In this document: positions 25,001 to 31,634 of the stretch, piece after piece
Layout of the letters: every line of letters begins with the position of its first letter
How positions within the stretch are numbered: the stretch's first letter is position 1
Assembly: GCA_028285205.1 (NCBI GenBank)
Contig: JANQQA010000004.1
Coordinates: 1 to 39,857, forward strand
Direction: 5' to 3'
DNA length: 39,857 bases
DNA from: Bythopirellula sp.
Lineage (GTDB): Bacteria; Planctomycetota; Planctomycetia; Pirellulales; Lacipirellulaceae
Position numbers and translations under genes: made by a program
Notes under the pieces: model-generated
Seen by the model: the letters and a program-made list of their open reading frames with translations, nothing else
What the model was told of the DNA's origin: nothing
Database searches by the model: none

Positions 25001-26796
25001 GCTGTGCCCAGTTGGTGCAGTTCGGTGTTAAGCAACTTGTAAGCCAGATCGGCGGCTCGTTGCTGTTCGAGGGAAAGGAAAACGGCGGGAGGCGGTGGGG
25101 CGGTGTTTTTCTGCAGATCCGTGACTGCGAGACGACCGTCGGTCCATGCCATGATTTGCCGACCCGTGATCGTGCTCCTCGGTTCGCCGTTCTTCCCAGT
25201 GACGACGGTGACCGTTCCATCGTCGTTCTTAATTGCTCGGAAGACGTTCTTGAGCCGGATCTGTTGCTCCGTGAACGCGTCAATGTTCGCCTGTGGTGTG
25301 TCAGCTCTCAGGATCAAGGCGAGCGGAGGGTCGGAAGAATCCTTCTTCGTCCATTTCGCAAAGACTGACTCGAACACTTTTTGATGAGCCCGCGCGGGCG
25401 CTGTAACGTCGAGGATCTTTCCACGATCGATCCAGCGCCACTCCACACTGGTACGCGGTCCACCCGGATCCTTGGCAAGACCCGTAAAGAAATCTTCCAC
25501 CTGATCGAGAGTCTGTTCCTTGACCTCGTAGCGCACTCGCTTGGCAGGATTTTTTTTGTCGACTTCGAATAGCTTTTTCGTTTGCTCAACATTTAGATCC
25601 TCCGCCTGCTCTGCGTCCTCCGAGGTCGGTTCCGGTTCCGATTTTACTTCCGCGGCAGTGGCTTCCTCCGCCACGGTCGTCTGAGTCGGTGCCCACAGCA
25701 GCGCTGCGAACAGACCCACTAACGCGAGGCCTGCCAAACTGATTGTTCCGCGCGAAACAAGCATCTTTTCGTCCTCCAGCTGCAGGATTTTGCGAACGCG
25801 GCCCGTGAGCGGGTGTTGGGCCATCGCTAATCCGGCGAGCGCAGGGTTGGGCGAAGCGAGCGCGACGAGCAGCTCGGCATACGCTTGTGGCTCCGCCGTC
25901 TGCGAAACCACGATCGCGTCGCAGCACTCCTCACGGTCACGGCGCACCCAGCGGCTGACCCACCAGACACAGGGGTGAAAAAACAGCAGCGACTCGATGG
26001 TCCGCTGCAGAAAGTTCACCAGATTGTCCCACCGACGGACGTGGGCCAATTCATGCAACAGCACCATCTCGATTTCTTCGGGCGTCCAGCCGGTGAGTGC
26101 CGCCGGAGGGAGCAGGATCACGGGGCGCACAATGCCGACGAGCAGTGGGCTGGCAATGCGCTCGCTGATGGCGATGCGAACTCGGCGCGAAACCGCCAGC
26201 GCGCGCCGCAGACGTCCGCAGGCGTCGACAATTGGCCCCTTGGTGAGCAACTTGCTATGCTTTCGCAATCGATGCGAGCCGATCAAGCCGGTTGTCAGCA
26301 ACAAGAACGTCAGCGGTGTGCCAACAATCCACAGCCAAGGCAACCAGGCAACCGTCAGATCGACCAGAGTTTGGTGCTCCGGGTTAAGAGTAGCAAATGG
26401 TGCCTCATGCGTAGGGTCTTGTAGGATCGGCGTATTCGTTGGTGGGGGAGCCAGTTGCCGAATCTTGTAGTCGATGTCAGGTGAGGGCGGAATCACTCGC
26501 ATCGACAGCGGCGTTTCCAGGTCCTTCAGGTCAATCGTCGGTGGCGTGTCGATTGGGAGTAATGTCGGCGTCGCTAGTTGTGGCCATAGCCAGGCCCCGA
26601 TGAAGATTGGCGCCACGCTGAGCAGCGCAAGCACCGTCATTGACCACGCATAACGCACCGTCGGTGACGTGCGTCTGATGGCGAAACGCAGGGCGGCTCC
26701 CACCAGCGCGATGAGCGTGCCGATCGCCAGAAAGTAACACATCGTCCATCCCACCAACTCCCATCCCTGCTGCCAGTCAATCGAGAACAGGTTCAT
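22096..26796 (-). CDS. M56 (BlaR1/MecR1-like) membrane metallopeptidase fused to PDZ-like, polysaccharide-export-like, coiled-coil and HEAT-like regions
   Basis: A 1566-residue protein. Residues 1-370 form the M56 module with several membrane helices and the zinc site LLHELAHVRRWDN (HELAH, 248-252), followed by REECCDAIVV. A further helix lies at about 350-368 (TISLAGLALVGLFAALLWA). Residues about 600-672 look like a PDZ domain (GGLLVTDIKA, LQEGDLLVGLHVWPTTSLADVKQVL). Residues about 725-800 resemble the polysaccharide export/Wza N-terminal domain (LQPSDTIKIVATGVYPD, YVIGPDGMINLGPVYGRINV). A long Gln/Glu/Arg-rich coiled-coil region follows, and the C-terminus has HEAT-like helices (KLRVAAAVALERI). 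BlaR1-type proteins sense an extracellular signal and cleave or inactivate their BlaI repressor. The start ATGA overlaps the blaI stop. Confidence 0.85.
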   Translation of the reverse strand: MNLFSIDWQQGWELVGWTMCYFLAIGTLIALVGAALRFAIRRTSPTVRYAWSMTVLALLSVAPIFIGAWLWPQLATPTLLPIDTPPTIDLKDLETPLSMRVIPPSPDIDYKIRQLAPPPTNTPILQDPTHEAPFATLNPEHQTLVDLTVAWLPWLWIVGTPLTFLLLTTGLIGSHRLRKHSKLLTKGPIVDACGRLRRALAVSRRVRIAISERIASPLLVGIVRPVILLPPAALTGWTPEEIEMVLLHELAHVRRWDNLVNFLQRTIESLLFFHPCVWWVSRWVRRDREECCDAIVVSQTAEPQAYAELLVALASPNPALAGLAMAQHPLTGRVRKILQLEDEKMLVSRGTISLAGLALVGLFAALLWAPTQTTVAEEATAAEVKSEPEPTSEDAEQAEDLNVEQTKKLFEVDKKNPAKRVRYEVKEQTLDQVEDFFTGLAKDPGGPRTSVEWRWIDRGKILDVTAPARAHQKVFESVFAKWTKKDSSDPPLALILRADTPQANIDAFTEQQIRLKNVFRAIKNDDGTVTVVTGKNGEPRSTITGRQIMAWTDGRLAVTDLQKNTAPPPPAVFLSLEQQRAADLAYKLLNTELHQLGTAELQRVKAMKFEGGLLVTDIKASSRMGNDPNPLQEGDLLVGLHVWPTTSLADVKQVLQRDDLAELSPLKFYAIRQTQRVGGAYGMPSPGPQQVKTIDELVTGRITVNVAAIKHKSSARRFDAAPLNELVLQPSDTIKIVATGVYPDQPIDDTYVIGPDGMINLGPVYGRINVAGITLEEAEKILQRELSQILENARFQISLYESKRRQAKKRQPIKSSDFRQPRPTETTLDEWGEPIKESSVDQSPTPAEYDQVMEEYGDLIRAVEKSYREVKAQRDRVHDEWLEQKRDGKVDQKLRDKLTTLDLRTQTLNRHRIRLKQELGLFSADQSILRAATNPQRSANPRRTLESAPLGGVATPSTQPMNSAARGWQEPDRNTKPPAQASTTDSTPPLNLRILPPGGQDRYSPVSPAQDSATTQWVSPPLAIDPLAPQPNEQSILTSSRPTQTFPLDTATSTASEHQAAPPAEQENLRSQLADEAVQQDLMLKNYRAEELAYKQQIAELRRDDAQDNSAQLRRLQAGLESLQQESLQYRLQLKEELNRRTQPLLPKSHASLEHRIQIAEIELRYAEAAYEVAKKELDIAKENNRKVEGAVTQQEIERLGLDAKRAKLQIERAEVELDALNEQAKPKREEQPTLLYDDKTFDQWRSLWKNELKTEKRIEAIKALAAFGRTGYGKEAAEVIFEVAEQYQFEKEGEAEGELFRSIVNALSRSIPADVWFPMLKERFDVEPRRWMELAARAVPEIRDAKLRDAQIDLLIAIAHAEPAPHRRSAIQALVQLDKKLANKNIAGMFEEFFYSDEPRKQHDALNALGKAHQIEPSLVSLTLAGPREIQVVLRRMLRSTSGRAGAEKLIADVSSMLKVEYLGIERHLTLLRSLAAIGKGAESAIPVIEPFLDHENHKLRVAAAVALERISSGSSQAVEVLEGKLKGSDGKDPTTEDIEKLIAEERTALFGEGYTEEQAGGGFF

Positions 26797-27212
26797 CGCT
26801 GCGGCCCTTTCTTGCTCGAGGAAGGGTGATTGATGTTGGTCTTTTGATCAATCATCGCGCGCAGTTCGGTCAACTGTTGCGCAGACAGCTGCCCCCCTTC
26901 GATCAGGTGCGCAGCGAGTAGATCGGCGGAGCCATCGAACACGTGATCAACCAACTTGCTGACCATGTTCTTGGCGGTCTTCTTCTGCGTGACGGCGGCC
27001 GACCATTGGGCGCCACGACCGGAACCTTGTCGCCGGACTAAGCCTTTGTCGAGCATCACGCGCAACATGGTCGCTACAGTGGTGGTCGCCACGTCGCGTT
27101 GCTGGCGGAGCGTTTCGCACAGGTTGCTTAACGAAGTCGGACCGTCCGACCATAGCACACGTAGAATTTCTAACTCACCATCCGTTGGATGAGGACTCGC
27201 GGAACGGGCCAT
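26793..27212 (-). CDS. BlaI/MecI/CopY-family transcriptional repressor
   Basis: A 139-residue winged-helix regulator. It has PTDGELEILRVLWSDGPTSLSNLCETL, RDVATTTVATMLRVMLDKGLVRRQ and GRGAQWSAAVTQ, the standard helix-turn-helix and wing of the BlaI family. The C-terminal helices (NMVSKLVDHVFDGSADLLAAHLI) form the dimer. In BlaI/MecI systems the repressor binds a dyad in its own promoter and is inactivated by proteolysis through the partner M56 protein. Here the partner gene follows with a 4-base overlap (ATGA). The predicted promoter upstream is covered by a perfect dyad at 27252-27273. No beta-lactamase or copper gene is near, so the regulon is unknown. Confidence 0.93.
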   Translation of the reverse strand: MARSASPHPTDGELEILRVLWSDGPTSLSNLCETLRQQRDVATTTVATMLRVMLDKGLVRRQGSGRGAQWSAAVTQKKTAKNMVSKLVDHVFDGSADLLAAHLIEGGQLSAQQLTELRAMIDQKTNINHPSSSKKGPQR

Positions 27213-27251
27213 CAGGAAGCTCCCAGAGAAGGTCGTCTGTCGTCGTGGCGC

Positions 27252-27283
27252 TAATTCTAACGAATTAGAATTAAGCGAGTCAA
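27252..27283 (-). promoter_or_regulatory. Predicted promoter and operator of the blaI-M56 operon
   Basis: On the minus strand a -35 box TTGACT (27283-27278) and a -10 box TAGAAT (27259-27254) are 18 bases apart; each matches the sigma-70 consensus at five of six positions. A perfect inverted repeat, TAATTCTAA (27252-27260) and TTAGAATTA (27265-27273) with a 4-base spacer, overlaps the -10 box and spacer. This is the position expected for an autoregulatory BlaI-type site. The -10 box ends 41 bases before the start codon at 27212. The region downstream carries no other gene. Confidence 0.6.
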
Positions 27284-27331
27284 GTGTCTTTTGGAATTTC
27301 GCGAATGGGCTTGCGCGCTAGCGATTTCCAT

Positions 27332-28549
27332 CTACTGGAACAACAGCAGCGAGAAGTTTGAGTCCGCTGTTCGCGGCTCAGTTGTGTCCTTCTGGGTAGC
27401 CTTAATCCCCGGCAGCACGCGTTCCCCGGCAACCGCCCAAGCGGCGCCGGCTTGCGGTGGCAGTGCAGTCAGCACCTCCATCGGTATCGCTGCTTCGATC
27501 GTCCAATGCGTTTCGTTGCCGCCTGCCGCGACGTACCACTTAGGGTTCCAGTCGGTCTCATGCCAGCAGCGATCGTTGGTCCAGCCCCGATGGTCAACGA
27601 CCAACTCGTAGCACGTCGCATAATCGCGATCGACGTCGAGCAACAACCGCATGCGATCATGCGCGCTGAGATCCGCATCGTAGGTGCGCGCCCCCACGCC
27701 CGGCGTGTAGTCGTGCGACTCTTGCTTCGGCTTCGCAATCCCCATGTACAAGAAACCATCGTTGTAGGCGAACTGCAACGTTCGATCCGCCTGCCAGCAC
27801 GGATCGTCGAGCGTCCCATCCAGGTGAGGGTGCTCGTCGGTGCGAACGCAGGCGAGGATCTGCATCGGCGGATCGTCCTTGCGATCGCTGTGGAGCCAGT
27901 GTTCAGCGAGCGCGCGAGTTCGCCAAGGTTCCATTTGCCGATTGCGTTTCACCTTGGTCAAAGCACCGAGTGACGCCTTCAACTGACCTTCGTTTCGCAT
28001 GGCAACGGCACGCTGAAAAATGAGTGCCGCGTCGTTTGACAGTTTCGGATTAGCGAGAACCGTGGTCCCGGCGATGTGCTGAGCGTACTTGGAAAAACTG
28101 GCCCGTCGCTGCGCACTTTGCGATCCGCTGCGCTCTGAGCTGGGAGTTTGAGAGTGTGCGACTTCGCCGCTGCAGTACAAGCGTACTAACTTGCGCAACG
28201 CCGATTCCGCGAGTGGTTCCTGGGGATACTGGTTCAGCAATTGCTGCAAAACGCTGGCTGCCTGGTTGTATTTGCCGCGCTGCAAGTAGTCTGTTGCCAG
28301 ATCGTCGTACAGCCGAGTGGTCGCCTGCGGCGGAAGATTCCTCGCCAACTGAACCAGATTGGCCAGCGCGCGGGCGTCTTCGCCTTGGTTCAACACGATC
28401 TTGCGAATTCGATCCACGGCTTGTTGATCGACTTCTACCTCCGGTGCCTTGGATTGGTTGTGGGTTGCGAGCTGAACCGAGGAAGCGTCTTCGCCGTGGA
28501 CTAAGTTCGCGGTACCCAGCAGGCTGAGTGTGAGCAGAAAGAAACGCAT
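27332..28549 (-). CDS. Secreted protein with TPR-like part and CBM9-like (DOMON) C-terminal domain
   Basis: A 405-residue protein with signal peptide MRFFLLTLSLLGTANLVHG. Helical TPR-like units follow (ATDYLQRGKYNQAASVLQQLLNQYPQEPLAESALRKLVRLY, about 85-125). The C-terminal domain (about 240-400) has HLDGTLDDPCWQADRTLQF, FLYMGIAKP, RMRLLLDVDRDYATCYELVVDHRG and WTIEAAIPMEVL. These are the blocks of the CBM9_1/DOMON-like fold, which binds carbohydrate ends or haem in characterised cases. The family members often have a -x-[FY]-x-D-x-x-L-Y- strand; here it is DGFLYMGI. It may be an outer-surface binding protein. The ATG at 28549 is the only start that gives a signal peptide. The 3' end is 119 bp from the blaI start, so it belongs to a separate transcription unit. 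Confidence 0.72.
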   Translation of the reverse strand: MRFFLLTLSLLGTANLVHGEDASSVQLATHNQSKAPEVEVDQQAVDRIRKIVLNQGEDARALANLVQLARNLPPQATTRLYDDLATDYLQRGKYNQAASVLQQLLNQYPQEPLAESALRKLVRLYCSGEVAHSQTPSSERSGSQSAQRRASFSKYAQHIAGTTVLANPKLSNDAALIFQRAVAMRNEGQLKASLGALTKVKRNRQMEPWRTRALAEHWLHSDRKDDPPMQILACVRTDEHPHLDGTLDDPCWQADRTLQFAYNDGFLYMGIAKPKQESHDYTPGVGARTYDADLSAHDRMRLLLDVDRDYATCYELVVDHRGWTNDRCWHETDWNPKWYVAAGGNETHWTIEAAIPMEVLTALPPQAGAAWAVAGERVLPGIKATQKDTTEPRTADSNFSLLLFQ

Positions 28550-28682
28550 GATTGGCCTTCGATTTTGGGTGTGAGGCCACCAATTCTAGACCAAACGGAA
28601 TAATCAGGTAACGCGGGATTGCCGGGCCGTAGAGTCCCTGCCGGTCGTGCTAGCTGCGGCCGCGTGGCACGATTACGTGAGC

Positions 28683-28717
28683 TATAAGATAGTAGCCGTC
28701 GAGGTGTGTCTCGACGG
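28683..28717 (+). promoter_or_regulatory. Possible promoter -10 box followed by 5' hairpin of the HDOD gene
   Basis: A TATAAG box (28683-28688, five of six consensus) predicts transcription starting near 28695. A perfect hairpin CCGTCGAG-gtgtgt-CTCGACGG (28696-28717) would then form the first bases of the mRNA. No good -35 box is seen. The next start codon is at 28789, giving a leader of about 94 bases. Such 5' stems can protect mRNA from decay; this is inference. Confidence 0.35.
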
Positions 28718-28788
28718 TGCGCAAGCGGGTGCGTCGCTCGCCGAGCGTTGCGTGAATTCAAGCGGACTTAGCAACAGATTCGATTCTC

Positions 28789-30441
28789 ATGACGATCGCC
28801 ACTCCGACTGAACAAGATAGCTCCGCGCCGATCGACGAACTCGTCGGACGCGCCCGTTCGCTGTACACATTGCCTGCCGTTGCGGCCGAGGTAATTCAGC
28901 TCACCAATAATCCCAAAGTCGACGCGCGGGCGCTGAAGGAGTGCATTCAGACCGATCCCGCGCTGACGGCGAAACTCCTGCGTGTGGTCAACAGCTCGTT
29001 ATTCGGATTGAGTCGTGAGGTGTGCGACCTGAACCAGGCACTCGCGCTGCTGGGAACCAAGCCGCTGAAGTTGTTGGTGCTCGGCTTTAGCCTGCCGGAA
29101 AACTTATTCGCAGAAGTCGCCCGCGAGCAACTCGATTGGTACTGGTCGACGACGTTGACGCGGGCCGTCGCGGCGCGCGAGATTAGCGAGCAGCTGTTTT
29201 CGCGCCCCGGGGACGATGCGTTTATCGCCGGCCTGTTCCAAGACATCGGCGTATTGGTGCTGCTGGGCGAACTGCGAGAGCCTTATGCCGACTTCCTCTC
29301 TAGCGTGATCGAACAGCGAGCCGACCTACAAGAGTTGGAACTCGAATCACTCGGCTTTGATCATCTGCAGCTTACCGGAGCCTTGCTGGAACACTGGAAG
29401 ATGCCTCGTCTGTTGGTGGACGCGATCTCAGCACCACGTGATCAGTTGCAGTTGAGCAAGAGTAGTGAACCGCACGCTGAGCTGGCGAAAGTGATGCACT
29501 TGGCGGAGTTGGTCGCGGAACTGGTCGGTCAGAACCGCCTGGGTGTGCTGCCCGATCTGATGGAGATCGGTGGTGAGTATTGCAACTTGGAGAAGGAACA
29601 GCTCAACGAGCTCGTGGGTGAGCTGCAGCCGAAGGTCAAGCAGTTGGCCGAAGTCCTGTCGCTGGAAGCGGCGATCGAAGAGGAAACCGATTTTGCGGAG
29701 ATCGTTGCGGCCGCGCACCGACAGATGAGCGAACTGACTGAAGAAGTCGTCGAGTTGCTGGGCCATCCACAGCTAGAAGAAGAACAGGCGTATGCCAATT
29801 TGCTCGCCGACGCGACGCGCCTGCGTCATTCCGTAGATAGTTTTCTTAGTCAATCGGCTCCGCCGGAAGACTCAAAGTCTACGTCCGGTGCGACCCAGGC
29901 AGAAGACCCCAGCACTACGGCCGAACAGCCCGCCACGACCGAGGCAAACGCGCAGTCTCCGGCGGACACGACGCTTACGAAGGACTTTCTCACTCAACTG
30001 ACCTTGACGATTGGCTTTTGTCGTTCGCGTCGCCAGCCGGTTAGCTTAGTCGTGTTTGAGATGAGCGGACCGAGTAGCAGCGATGTCCAGCGACGCCCGA
30101 TTCTCAGCCAGATTCTCAAGGTCGCGTCTAAGCAGATCGAAGTGGCCGACATGATTCGCGACGAGTTCCGCTCATGTCGACACGTGTTGGTCTTGCCTGG
30201 TTGTGATCGCCACGAAGCCGTTCGCTTGGCCGAGGAGACGCTCTCGCGCATTGAACTGATGACCCGTCGGCTGGAAGAAAAGGGCACCGCGCTGGAGTAC
30301 TTGGCTAGCGCTGGCGTCTCGTCGGTCGCTCTGCCGCCCAAGAACTTTCCGCCCAAAGATCTCTTCGATAGTGCCGCCCGTTGCCTCGCCGCTGCCCAGT
30401 CCAGCGGTTCGAATGTGGTGAAGAGCTTGGAGATCTATTGA
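28789..30441 (+). CDS. HDOD-domain protein with degenerate GGDEF-like C-terminus
   Basis: A 550-residue cytoplasmic protein. Residues about 15-215 form an HDOD domain: LYTLPAVAAEVIQLTNNPKVDARALKECIQTDPALTAKLLRVVNSSLFGLSREVCDLNQALALLG is diagnostic. The HD-like block GLFQDIGVLVL lacks the catalytic HD pair. A helical stretch (about 220-345) and a Ser/Thr/Ala/Pro-rich linker follow. Residues about 395-550 look like a GGDEF fold (SLVVFEMSG, QIEVADMIRDEFRSCRHVLVLPGC, EAVRLAEETLSRI, ASAGVSSV). There the GG(D/E)EF active-site turn is changed, so no diguanylate cyclase activity is expected. HDOD proteins are signalling adaptors. The ATG at 28789 is preceded by a 5' hairpin region. The gene ends 140 bp before the M50 gene. 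Confidence 0.85.
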   Translation: MTIATPTEQDSSAPIDELVGRARSLYTLPAVAAEVIQLTNNPKVDARALKECIQTDPALTAKLLRVVNSSLFGLSREVCDLNQALALLGTKPLKLLVLGFSLPENLFAEVAREQLDWYWSTTLTRAVAAREISEQLFSRPGDDAFIAGLFQDIGVLVLLGELREPYADFLSSVIEQRADLQELELESLGFDHLQLTGALLEHWKMPRLLVDAISAPRDQLQLSKSSEPHAELAKVMHLAELVAELVGQNRLGVLPDLMEIGGEYCNLEKEQLNELVGELQPKVKQLAEVLSLEAAIEEETDFAEIVAAAHRQMSELTEEVVELLGHPQLEEEQAYANLLADATRLRHSVDSFLSQSAPPEDSKSTSGATQAEDPSTTAEQPATTEANAQSPADTTLTKDFLTQLTLTIGFCRSRRQPVSLVVFEMSGPSSSDVQRRPILSQILKVASKQIEVADMIRDEFRSCRHVLVLPGCDRHEAVRLAEETLSRIELMTRRLEEKGTALEYLASAGVSSVALPPKNFPPKDLFDSAARCLAAAQSSGSNVVKSLEIY

Positions 30442-30468
30442 GGCTCAAGTGTCCACAAATCGTTAGGC

Positions 30469-30521
30469 TCCGCTGTGCGGACTTTTCCGCGACGGCGTTG
30501 TGTTTTGGTCCGCACAGCGGA
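30469..30521. terminator. Intergenic palindrome, TCCGCTGTGCGGAC family
   Basis: Arms TCCGCTGTGCGGAC (30469-30482) and GTCCGCACAGCGGA (30508-30521) are perfect reverse complements over 14 bp, with a 25-base loop. Each arm is itself nearly self-complementary. The element lies 27 bp after the HDOD stop and 60 bp before the M50 start. It is either a terminator without a T-tract or a dispersed repeat. Confidence 0.5.
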
Positions 30522-30566
30522 CCCTCCATGAATACCATGTCTCACTATTCTCTCCCGGTGTGACTG

Positions 30567-30582
30567 TGCTAAAATTACTCGA
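30567..30582 (+). promoter_or_regulatory. Extended -10 promoter of the M50 protease gene
   Basis: TGC followed by TAAAAT (30567-30575) is an extended -10 element with five of six matches to TATAAT. Transcription would start about seven bases later, at 30582, the A of the ATG. No ribosome-binding site lies upstream of that ATG, so a leaderless mRNA fits. There is no good -35 box. Confidence 0.4.
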
Positions 30583-31625
30583 TGGATGTTGCGGATTCCA
30601 ATGCCGGAGAGCAGGTGCGATCTCAACCCGCTGTGCCGGTCGAGTCGTCTGCCGTTGAGAAGCTTAAATCGTCGGATGATCCGTTTCATGATCCGTCCGT
30701 CGCGCATCTCCCGGAGATGCGACTTTCTGATATCCACTTTCGGCCGCAGCGCAGAGTTCTGCTGCCAGTGATGCTGTTTCTGGCCACCTGCGTGTCCACG
30801 TTCTGGGTTGGCTGCACGCAGTGGGAGCCGGTCGAGCCCCAGTACCTGCATAGTTACGCGTCAATGTGGCGCACCATCGCGGGCAACTGGCAGACGGGGC
30901 TGAAGTACATGGTCGCGGTGCTGGCGATTCTGCTCACGCACGAGATGGGCCACTTTCTGCAGACGGTCAAGAATCGCATCACGGCCAGTTATCCGTTGTG
31001 CATACCTGTCCCGTTCAACGCCATCGGCACGATGGGTGCCGTCATCGGCATGGACGGGATGAAAGCCAACCGGCGCGAAATCTTCGATATCGGCATCGCC
31101 GGCCCGCTAGCAGGATTGGTGGTGGCGATCCCCGTGTTTTGGTGGGGCATCGTCGACTTGGATCTACGCTTGCAGCCCCGTCACGGTGATCTGCAACTCT
31201 ACTTACCATGGATTGGCCAATGGATGCTGGAACAGGCGCATCCGCAATGGGCTGATCGAGAGTGGATTGGACTGTCGCAGGTGAACGCGTACTTCATGGC
31301 GGGTTGGGTCGGCATGCTAATCACCGGGCTGAACATGCTACCGATCAGCCAACTCGACGGCGGCCATACGACCTACGCCCTGTTCCTGAAAGGTTCGCAC
31401 ACGCTGTCGCGGTGGTTCATCTCGCTGACGATTCTTTACGTCGTGATCAATTTGGAGCAGGCTGTGATGTGGACCCCGATGGTCGTGCTGGTAATCTTGA
31501 TGGGAATTCATCACCCCCCAACTGCCAACGACAACGTCGAACTCGGCCCCGTGCGCTGGGCCATCGGCCTGGCATCGCTCACGATCCCGCTGCTTTGCTT
31601 CCCGATCGAGGGCTTCCGGCAGTAG
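30582..31625 (+). CDS. M50-family site-2 protease-like membrane metalloprotease
   Basis: A 347-residue integral membrane protein. After a polar N-terminus of about 55 residues come several hydrophobic helices. The zinc site is in AVLAILLTHEMGHFLQ (HEMGH, 120-124). GTMGAVIGMDG and EIFDIGIAGPLAGLVVAIPVF follow. The second zinc motif is GLNMLPISQLDGGHTTY (251-263), containing the family's D-G-G-H. This pattern is that of the EGY1/S2P-like M50 proteases, which cut membrane-spanning substrates such as anti-sigma factors. No anti-sigma gene is near, so the target is unknown. The ATG at 30582 has no upstream ribosome-binding site but lies at a predicted transcript start. The next gene begins 9 bp downstream of its stop. 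Confidence 0.9.
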   Translation: MDVADSNAGEQVRSQPAVPVESSAVEKLKSSDDPFHDPSVAHLPEMRLSDIHFRPQRRVLLPVMLFLATCVSTFWVGCTQWEPVEPQYLHSYASMWRTIAGNWQTGLKYMVAVLAILLTHEMGHFLQTVKNRITASYPLCIPVPFNAIGTMGAVIGMDGMKANRREIFDIGIAGPLAGLVVAIPVFWWGIVDLDLRLQPRHGDLQLYLPWIGQWMLEQAHPQWADREWIGLSQVNAYFMAGWVGMLITGLNMLPISQLDGGHTTYALFLKGSHTLSRWFISLTILYVVINLEQAVMWTPMVVLVILMGIHHPPTANDNVELGPVRWAIGLASLTIPLLCFPIEGFRQ

Positions 31626-31634
31626 AATGTTTGC

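Noticed and set aside
25980..26424. Plus-strand open frames inside the M56 gene
   Set aside because: They are antisense to the conserved HELAH and membrane segments of the M56 protein and show no family similarity.
26793..27212. Beta-lactam resistance regulator blaI in the strict sense
   Set aside because: No beta-lactamase gene and no penicillin-binding sensor domain in the partner. Only the family name is justified.
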